Positions 56,948 to 64,000 of a DNA stretch of 64,000 nucleotides are shown one piece after another (position 1 is the stretch's first letter; each line of letters opens with the position of its first letter). This DNA comes from Symbiodinium natans (Eukaryota; Sar; Dinophyceae; Suessiales; Symbiodiniaceae), in the NCBI GenBank assembly GCA_905221605.1, contig CAJNDS010001112.1, positions 327,001 through 391,000 on the forward strand. The letters are read 5' to 3'. The translations under genes were made by a program, and so were the position numbers. The notes under the pieces were generated by a model. It saw nothing but the letters and a program-made list of their open reading frames with translations, did not search any database and had not been told where the DNA came from.

Positions 56948-57781
56948 TCAGGCAATTCGCATCAGCATATGAACGCCCTCTGGGCTTTCAAAAGGCTCGG
57001 AGATCTCGCCCAGAGCCAGAGAGAACGCAACCTCCTGGGGCGGGAGGCGCTGCATCTTGGCATCTTGCTCCGAGAATGACCACACGGAGAGCACCTTCCC
57101 TTGACTTGTGCACCCTGCCTCCACTTCTGCTGCTAGATGGCCCGGGGCAACTTTTCCCAGGTCCCCGCCGCTCTGGACATCGGCAGCGCTGTCAGACTGT
57201 TCCCTGGCAGATTCGAAGAAGATCGAAGAAGGATGCTGGGAGTTGGGAGGATGTGCCTTAAGGATCTGAAGGTCCGGCCTGGCAAAGCTTGCAAAGGCGC
57301 GCTGCTGAGCAGCCATTCCGGTGCTCATGGCTAACCTGTGCAGAGGACACAAAAAGAGCAGAACTCGAGAGTCGCAGCAGAGGACGGCTTTCACTGACTT
57401 CATGTCTTAAGTTGGCCCCAGGAACTTCTTCCGAATGTTGCCCAGCGCCAGCTTGGCGCGGCCTTTCGTGACCTGCTATAACGGGCGCAGAGACAGAGAC
57501 ACACGCAGGTGCGAAAGCAATGACGCCAAGGGCCTTCACCTCCTGGCCATTGGCATCTTTGGGCTCCTTGCTGCCACTGTGCTTCTTGATGATGTGCAGG
57601 ACCTGAACCTCTCACACACACAGAACAAAAAAGGCAAACACTTAGAGATACTTAGAATCAACAGACCCCTCTTCCAGGGATCTCAAATCGACGCCTCCCC
57701 GGGCTGGTCGGCTGCCCTGCGTCGCTTTGCAGCACGGTCGCCAAGGCCAGGACCGGCCAAGTCCTCCAAAACGTTCCCCAT
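56948..57781 (-). CDS. parvulin-type peptidyl-prolyl isomerase
   Basis: Five exons, complement(56948-57203, 57279-57335, 57417-57472, 57543-57608, 57695-57781), total 522 bases, 173 residues, all in phase. The start MGNVLEDLAGPGLGD is followed by the parvulin fold: VLHIIKKHSGSKEP (first His as in Pin1), AKLALGNIRKKFLG, FASFAREQSDSAADVQSGGDLG, and EVAFSLALGEISEP with GVHMLMRIA-stop (His conserved). The Pin1 active-site Cys is Ser here (QSDS). Introns begin GC, GA, GC and GC, and most acceptors repeat the exon-end bases. In the last exon, a 57-base in-frame stretch with GT...AG borders (about 57085-57141) inserts 19 residues not usual for parvulins and may be an intron. Catalyses cis-trans isomerisation of prolyl bonds; no WW domain and no targeting signal are seen. 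Confidence 0.78.
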
Positions 57782-57972
57782 CTGCCCATTTGGAAAAGAG
57801 AAGGTTTTTGGGTTTCCGTTCATTCGAGTTGGCAACTTTCACATGGGCAAGTGCAGGCTACAAGCATCTACAAGCAATCTCCTCGCTGATTGCCACGCTT
57901 GCTGCTCCTTTGATTTCCTAAGTCTGGGACAGACCTCCGCCACTGGGGTCCAGGCAAGACACGAAAGCACTG

Positions 57973-57984
57973 CTTGAGCCAAGC
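57973..57984 (-). other. possible spliced-leader remnant upstream of the parvulin
   Basis: On the minus strand GCTTGGCTCAAG matches the last ten bases of the spliced leader exactly (TTGGCTCAAG). It lies about 190 bases before the parvulin ATG, where a retroposed mRNA would carry one. Ten bases can match by chance. Confidence 0.35.
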
Positions 57985-58256
57985 TGCCCCACAGTCATCC
58001 ACAACAGCGGAGCCCGAAGGCACTCCACTTTCCTGCCCGCAGCTTTCTATACGCCTGCGCAGCGAAGCGAAAGCAAAATCACGAGGTTCCACCAATCCGG
58101 AGGGATGTGGACTTCAGCGCGAATTTGAATATTGCTTTGCCACAAAGACTATCGCGTCACGCTGACGCTTCGCCCATGCACCCTCTGGCCCAGCGATTTT
58201 TGTTCTGAGCTAAATGGGCGAGAAGCGCTGCTGAGCAACAACAGCAGTCTCTCTAT

Positions 58257-58335
58257 CTCTTTCTTCTTCTTTTTCTTCTTCTTCCTCTTCTTCTTCTTCT
58301 TCTTCGTCTTCTTCTTCGTCTTCTTCTTCTTCTAC
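58257..58335. repeat. TTC microsatellite
   Basis: About 25 TTC units with CTC and GTC interruptions; poly-Phe and poly-Arg frames here are artefacts. Confidence 0.9.
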
Positions 58336-58788
58336 TCAGCGAAGGGGCCCCCCAAGGAGGGATTCGGTCCAGTGGTGAGAAACGGGCCCCCGTGTTAGGT
58401 GACCACTTGGTCGGAAAGACTTGGGCCATCCACTGTAGCTCGAGTTCGCGCCCCCCAGCCAAATTTCGGAGGCCCCCTCTTCGCACTGAAAGGTTTCTTC
58501 TTCGACGCCCACCTGGTTGGCAGTCACCTGTGTGTTGTCTCCACTGTGGTCGTTGTTCCAGCTCCCTCTATCACTCTCGCCAAGGTTCAGCTCAGAGCGT
58601 GTTGTCACGGTCTTGGTGTAGTGTTCGCGTGCTTGGCCCCAACATTCTGGACGTGTCGTAGTTGGCACCCCCGTCGGGTCGCATTGGTTCGGGCTGTGTA
58701 CTGTCGTTGATGTAGTCTGTGGCATGAGCGTGGAGCACGTCTTCGAAGAAAACGTCCGGTTAAAAATGGCTGGTGGGTCTTCCGGCAT
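58336..58788 (-). CDS. 150-codon ORF, unknown, doubtful
   Basis: Starts with an ATG at 58788 and is rich in Ser, Thr and Asn (MPEDPPAIFNRTFSSKTCST). Two plus-strand frames across the same bases are also open, so coding potential is not specific. It sits between the TTC repeat and a CT-rich microsatellite (58827-58870) and could be an inserted element. Confidence 0.22.
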   Translation of the reverse strand: MPEDPPAIFNRTFSSKTCSTLMPQTTSTTVHSPNQCDPTGVPTTTRPECWGQAREHYTKTVTTRSELNLGESDRGSWNNDHSGDNTQVTANQVGVEEETFQCEEGASEIWLGGANSSYSGWPKSFRPSGHLTRGPVSHHWTESLLGGPLR

Positions 58789-58925
58789 GCAAGATCAAGG
58801 GGTGTCGAGTTTTTGGTGAAAACGATCTCTCCCTCTCTCTTTCTTTCTTTCTCTCTGTTTGCTTGCTTGCCCTCTCTTCTCGCTCTCTTTCGTTCCCTCG
58901 ACCCGGGCAGTTCAACATCAGACGC

Positions 58926-60701
58926 TTAGGCTGACAAGAAGGCTCTGTAAAAGCTTGCGTGAGCGTCTACATCGGTATACTGATCGTATCCAATCGGCAA
59001 AGGCAATGTGCAACTCTCTCCCTTCTCTGAGAGCCGAAGCCTGGCAACATCCATTCCATCAATGACGCGACCGAACACGCAGTGCTTGCCATCCAAGTGG
59101 GGGCATGCCTCAACGTGACAAGCTGCCAAAGCCAAGGTACATAGGTGACAACCTCGTGGCCTTCATGCAAATGAAGAACTGCGACGCGTTTGTGTCCTGC
59201 AGCCGCTTGGACACTTAATTTTGATTCTCACAATGACTTTGCACGCCAGGGGCATGATCACATCCAACATCGTGGAGGACACATCGTACCGTCATATGGC
59301 TGCTTGGTCTCGGCTAGATTGCAGCAGCGGCTTCTCAGGGAGATGTGGTCAACCCTGTTGACACGTAACGAGGACCACCAGCATGCGCCTTGCCGCTGTT
59401 GGCCATGCTTAAGATGCCCGGCGCTGTGTGCTTCAGGTTCCTCAAGCAGGGTTGAAATACATGATCTGGCTGGGCGAGAGGACACGGGCTTTGTTGTATG
59501 TCGTTTCAATTTTTTCTAAACCGGTCTCCATATCACGTAGCCTCACATGTGCATAAGCGTGTCACTGTGCTTCGCGACCAACGCTTTTTCTGATTTGCCA
59601 GCCATCGCTCCCGTTCGGGTTGGACAGACACACGCACATGACACTGTTCGTGATTAAAAGGACATCTTCAGTTCGTCCGGTCATTTAAAAACTGCTTCCT
59701 GGCCTGTTGAATGCGAAAAGCTTGCAATCTTCGGGACGGACGTGTGAAGGCTCCTCCCTCGCATGCTTCCTGTCCCAAAGTCCAAGGTTCAAGTTTTCAT
59801 CTGGAAAAGTTGGCCCATACACGGACTCGCCGCCCGTCCCGTCGCCTCAGCCCGCGATCCAAGCGCTGCCAAGTGCAGGTGCTGCCTTTGTCCACGCCAT
59901 GCACACGTCTAAGGAGGCTGCCATGTGTGAAATCACCAGCTTGGATCACAAAATTCGGCACGATCCGGTGGAATTTAACTCCTGCTTCAGATTCCCACAC
60001 CCGCCGGGCATGTCTATGATGACGTCTCGCACAACATTCCAATTGCCTTTGTAGTGGAGCGGTTTGCCTCTGGCTTGCAGTGCAGCAGCTGAGCTGATCA
60101 GAAAGCCTGTGTGCAACATATACAAATCGAGCAAGACACGCGCCTCTCTTGCCGACACCCCTGCCGCCAGTGCATAACAAACCTTGGCACGAAGTAAAAG
60201 CGGGCAACAATGTTGACGGGTCTAACCAGATATCCCAGCCATGCACAAAGCCAGCCGCACAAGCCCTAAAAAGGGTAGGTGATGACCAGCACATAGAAAA
60301 GAAAAAACAAATCATACATTGATAGCAGCAATCTTCGCGACGAAGCAATCACTTTGAGATACTTATTTGGTCGCAATGAGAAGGCTCAACCACTCTGCCT
60401 GTCTACATCTTCATGCAGGACAAGGTGCGGAAATTTTCAGCGGTTTGGGGAACGACATCATTGAACAGCTCACAAACCTGAATTGCGCACACACGTTTCG
60501 TGCATGTGAGCTCGGGCATTGCACCAGATCATGCCGTAGCCAAGATGCAATGCGCCCAACGGGTGCCGCATCGATGGCTATGTCCAGGTAAACGCGAGGC
60601 CTATTCGGAGCATAATCCGGGACCACCTCAAATGGGGCATTCAGGTATCCCGTGACATTCCGGGTCCCAAATGTGACAAGAACTGTCGAAGGTGCTGCCA
60701 A
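58926..60701 (-). CDS. cyclophilin-type peptidyl-prolyl isomerase
   Basis: Seven phase-checked minus-strand exons: 60478 to ~60701, 60047-60069, 59922-59981, 59791-59845, 59389-59440, 59161-59196 and about 59041-59108. The frame then runs on to a stop at 58926, or splices there. Motifs in order: RPRVYLDIAIDAAPVGRI, NVCAQFR, GKPLHYKG, VKFHRIVPNFVIQAGDFT, GDGTGGESVYGPTFPDENL, LKHTAPGILSMANSGK, DTNASQFFICMK, ACPHLDGKHCVFGRVIDGMD. Catalytic Arg (FHR), Phe (PNF), Gln and Phe (SQFF) and His (GKH) are all present; the cyclosporin-contacting Trp is His (CPHLDG). Five donors are GC or GA and one GT. The exon 60047-60069 is only 23 bases. The N-terminus upstream of about 60701 is not found, and the C-terminus is shorter than usual. 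Probable ancestral function: protein folding. Confidence 0.8.
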
Positions 60702-60777
60702 AATGCATCAGTCCGGCCACGGTGCTTCGTGAACGATGCTCCGATATCCTTTCACGGGAAGCTATCAAGACGCCTGC

Positions 60778-60852
60778 ATTTCCAGCAGCAGCAGCAACAA
60801 CAACAGCAACAGCAACATCGGCAACAGCCGCAGCAACAACAACAGCATCATT
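60778..60852 (+). repeat. CAG/CAA trinucleotide repeat
   Basis: Mixed CAG, CAA and CGG units; the Gln-, Ser/Asn- and Ala/Thr-rich plus-strand frames are artefacts. Lies just upstream of the first recognised cyclophilin exon. Confidence 0.85.
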
Positions 60853-61759
60853 ATCGTGCAAATTCCCACACTAACCCCACACCAAGCATCTTTGTTGCCA
60901 ATCTTCCAACCTACGCAGGACATGCTGGCAAAATAAGATGAACATGAAAGCGCTCACACGCAGAGCTCACATTCACGTGGGTGCCAGCCTAAGTTTTCAC
61001 GCCCACTGGATGGCATTGCAGCTGGCTCAGCGAAGCAGCTCGCTCATGCCACAGCTATGGATTGTTGATTAATCTTTTGTGCAGCACATGCTATTCATAC
61101 TGCGGATATCTGCGGATCAACCTTCGCTGCGTGCTCTATCAGGTTGTTTGTTTTTGTCAGGTTGTTCTTACAAACTCATGAATGTAACATAGCCTAAGCC
61201 TGGCAAACCGAGAACAGAAGGTGGATGCAACGTATAGCATGTGCTGTAACGCAAAATTTGATTCAACAAATGCAGAACTGGCGCCCGACACCCTGGCCTG
61301 CAATGGCCCGGGATGCACTAAATGACTGTCCTCGCTTTGACCCACTCGTTTGGATGAAACAAGTGCGACGCCATAAACATGCCAGCTGCACATATTCGAC
61401 TGTCTCTTTGTGAAAGTTGCTGCCCCCACCTGCTCCATGCAAGGCAAAACCGAACGACTCCATTGTGCAGCTTCATACTCTTGGTTTCGGTACTCTTGTT
61501 TTTCTTGCTGTTCTTGCTCTTATTTATTGCTAGAGTCTTGGCACTGCCCCCCCCCCCCCATTCAAGACCTTGCCTTGCACAGCCTCTGGCAAGCGTTTGC
61601 GACGTGCCCTTCCCGGCAGTCTCGCCCCCCCCCCCCTCTCCCCCCCTCCCCCGTGGGCAAGGGACTTAGCAAGCTGAGTGGAACGTACCGCAACACACCA
61701 GCTTCGGATGAGCACCGATGGTGGATTTGCACATCACATACTTGCGCACGTGCTTGTGG

Positions 61760-62300
61760 CATTTTTTGGCATTTCGCGGGGGCGCATCGTATCAGTGCAG
61801 CGTGGGGAAAGTTCAATAAGCTGAGATTCATATTCGTGAACAAGCACCTGTCAATCAAAGGCAGATTGAGATTTTTCAACGCCGTGGTCACTCCTACGGC
61901 ACTGTTCGGACTTTCTACATTGGCACTGACGGCGCGACAGCTGGAACAGCTTGATATAGCTTGATATATGCCAGCGAAAGATGTTTCGTAGCATTGTGGG
62001 TGGAGTCGCGACGCAGATGCAACTTGGGAAGAGACGCTGCGACGCATGAATGCCCGGGTATCGTCTGCTCTCAGGCAACATCCTGTGCCTTCGTGGTCCA
62101 GTGTTCATCGTGCTAATCAGCACAGGTTCGTAATGAACCTGACTGCGAAAAATGCTTGGCCACTATGCGCTGCAACCTGGAGTCCCTCATCCCAGCACAA
62201 TTTCAATAGTGTGCCGAGACGACGACCTGGTCGCCCCCCCAAGCGATGGGATGATGAGTTGAACAAAGTTTGTAATGTCGCAGTTCCCGGGATGTAGTTC
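61760..62300 (+). pseudogene. decayed non-LTR retroelement fragment (reverse transcriptase C-terminal region)
   Basis: The plus strand encodes, in pieces, the tail typical of dinoflagellate LINE-like elements: AWGKFNKLRFIFVNKHLSIK and RLRFFNAVVTPTALFGLSTL with LTARQLEQLDIA, then after a frame change MFRSIVG, DATWEETLRRMNARVSSALR and finally RRRPGRPPKRWDDELNK. At least one frameshift (near 62002) and a duplicated GCTTGATATA at 61950-61971 interrupt it. Nothing upstream of 61760 resembles the catalytic part, so the copy is 5'-truncated. Confidence 0.7.
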
Positions 62301-62435
62301 GTGGTCTGATGTAGCTCATCTGCCAAGATGGCCGTCAACAAAACATGATTTTGTACAGTTTGACACGGCCTCGCAAATTAATTAGCTCGTAACAGCCACC
62401 GTTGTCCCTTGTCCTGAAAGGACCGTAGTCTTCGG

Positions 62436-62470
62436 GCAAAGTGCAAAGTGCAAAGTGCAAAGTGCAAAGC
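62436..62470 (+). repeat. 7-base tandem repeat
   Basis: Four to five copies of GTGCAAA. Confidence 0.85.
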
Positions 62471-62791
62471 GTGCGGGTTTTCAAGTGTCAGACCGAGGCG
62501 GTCAGCTGCAACTGCTCGTACAGGGCATGAATTTTCCAACCCTTGCACCTCCAAGCGTTTTTCAAGTAACTCGCCATGGACAATCCCATTGCCGAGGGCG
62601 ACTGATCTCTCTCTTTTTTTTTTGGTCGCGCCTGTTTTCCACCCGCATGTTGCAGCAACGGCAGGGTTCTTGCAAACGACCCGACCATAAACCATTGCAG
62701 CTCAAGTCTGTGCGGCGAAAGATGTTGGGCGCGGTGACCACCTTTTGCACGTGGAGACACTCGGGAATTCGAAGGAATTCGGCGGGATATT

Positions 62792-62803
62792 GTTTTTTTT
62801 TTT
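62792..62803 (-). other. A tail of the retroelement
   Basis: A run of T on the plus strand, A on the minus strand, about 70 bases after the stop of the retroelement frame at 62870. It fits the 3' end of a retroposed copy. No target-site duplication was confirmed. Confidence 0.45.
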
Positions 62804-62869
62804 TTCCCTCGGCTCTTTTCCCGCGAGCGAATCTCTATGTACAAGGCCAAACCTCCTCCCACCGCAGCC

Positions 62870-64000
62870 TCACGGACGGGCCGGCAGGCGGCTGGCAACC
62901 ACCGGGAAGGTGTGGCGGGCATCCGCCAACACTTCCGCCAAAGGCGGCTCAGTGCCATCGCACTCGTCCGCCATGTCAAGGGGGAGCTCCAACAACGACC
63001 AGGCCAGGGCTCGCTGGGCGGCCACAGCCAACATTCCCGCCCAGCGGTGGCATGCCGCTTGGCGCGCAGACTGCCGGAGCTGCGCCGGAGCCGCGCGGGC
63101 CTTCGAGGCCGCCAAGCGGCGGAGGAAGTCCGCCAGCTCAGCGCCGGAACGGCCGCCTACCTCGACTGCCAGGACAACCAGCCGGCAGCGGCGGGCCGCC
63201 AGCAGCTCAGGGTAGGTGGCTTGGCGCTTGCGTCGTCCCGCATCGGTTGCTGCTTTGCCGGGGACGCGATCGGCCCCCGCGCGTGCAGACCCGTCCCGCG
63301 ACACGGGGCTGACGAAGGTCGTGTCGACCGCGACCTGGGCACCTTGCCACAGGGGTAGCCCATTGGCGAGGACCTCTATGCGGCGTGAATCCGCCAGCGG
63401 GACGTCAACGTTCATGTCACGCAACAGAACATTCGTCGCCACACGGGCCCCTCCTTCCCGACAAATCCTGGCGGCGGCTCGCTCCAGTGGAGCGCCCCGC
63501 GGGCCCAGAACACCCGCCACAGGGCAGGCAGCCCGGTGGTCCCCGAGCGCATCCAAAGTACCGCCGCAGCGGCAGTGCCTCGGCACGTGCGGCAGCGGGA
63601 GCCTCAAGCGCCGCAACAACAGGACACGCATGCAATCGGAAGGCATGCGGAGCTCCGGCGCGGTGGGGAGGGCTGTGATGGCCCGTGAGCCGCCGGGGCC
63701 AGCTTGAGACAACAGAAGCGCGCGCGAGGCCGGGTCGAGGTCAGAAAGGAGGCCTTCGCACGCCGCCGTGTCTAAGCATGACGTGGCGGCCCTCTGCCAT
63801 CCTCGCAGAGGATCCCCGAAGTTTCGGGATATTGCCGATTCTAGAAGTTCGTGGCCTGGAAACCGGCCGGCCAGCATTGACATCTTTGAGAATTGCATGA
63901 GTTGCCTCCATTTATTGCAGTTTTTCTCGCGCCTTTTTACCAACGTCCAACACGGTCCCTGTGCTCTAGCCCTGGCTGCGCGACAGCCTACGGGCACCAG
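62870..64000 (-). mobile_element. non-LTR retroelement C-terminus: zinc knuckle plus restriction-like endonuclease
   Basis: An open minus-strand frame of 375 codons reaching the window edge. From about 63820 downward it matches a family very common in dinoflagellates: DPLRGWQRAATSCLD, RALLLSQAGPGGSRAI, RVLLLRRLRLPLPHVPRHC, a CCHC knuckle (CRCGGTLDALGDHRAAC), then RRIEVLANGLPLWQGAQVAV with DTTFVSPVSR, and LVVLAVEVGGRSGAELADFL. A CCHC knuckle followed by Asp and Glu residues in this order resembles the restriction-like endonuclease of R2-type elements, which nicks the target for reverse transcription. Before about 63820 the frame no longer resembles the family, so the copy may be 5'-truncated there or interrupted by an intron; the window ends too soon to tell. 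Confidence 0.72.

Noticed and set aside
58392-58710. Plus-strand genes overlapping the 150-codon minus-strand frame
   Set aside because: Three overlapping frames are open at once with no motif in any of them; none is favoured.

Overview
This window reads as nuclear DNA of a dinoflagellate, most likely a peridinin-plastid alga of the Symbiodiniaceae type. The reasons are: coding DNA scattered as short exons; introns that often start GC or GA instead of GT and carry the same few bases at both junctions (AG|G...AG|G); relics of the dinoflagellate spliced leader; a plastid presequence with the FVAP motif; interstitial CCCTAAA tracts; and a retroelement C-terminus of a type common in dinoflagellates. 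No bacterial operon, CRISPR array, rRNA or tRNA gene was seen. Splice models were built by hand from frame continuity, family motifs and junctions.

Nearly every convincing gene lies on the minus strand, the unidirectional layout typical of dinoflagellates. From high to low coordinates: C-terminal part of a non-LTR retroelement with zinc knuckle and restriction-like endonuclease (62.8-64 kb); plus-strand relic of a second retroelement (61.8-62.3 kb); cyclophilin (58.9-60.7 kb); parvulin (56.9-57.8 kb); plastid-targeted membrane protein (51.9-52.7 kb); Gly-Lys-rich protein (48.6-49.0 kb); NO VEIN-like ATPase with an N-terminal DUF3223-like region and a C-terminal ParB-like region (42.2-48.1 kb); a seven-exon PX-domain protein ending in repeated zinc modules (37.6-40.0 kb); an acidic multi-exon gene (34.2-36.3 kb) whose last exons are amplified about 13 more times in a 14-kb tandem array (20.1-34.5 kb); a last acidic exon whose stop codon falls inside a relict spliced leader (19.5 kb); the small secreted Cys-rich gene that this leader precedes (18.9-19.5 kb); a Lys/Glu/Ala-rich protein with ~120-residue repeats (13-16 kb); scattered exons of a coiled-coil protein (6.6-11.6 kb); and a TIR-domain protein with a C-terminal Z-alpha-like winged helix (3.6-4.75 kb).

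The strongest candidates for something undescribed are the TIR/Z-alpha-like fusion (a possible Z-form nucleic acid sensor coupled to a TIR enzyme or scaffold), the PX protein with CxxCxGxG modules, the NO VEIN-like fusion, the amplified exon array with embedded telomere-like sequence, and the pair of genes joined at a relict spliced leader. Long stretches (about 0.3-1.2, 2.6-3.6, 4.8-6.6, 11.7-13.0, 40.1-42.2, 49-51.8 and 52.7-56.9 kb) hold nothing I can name with confidence.
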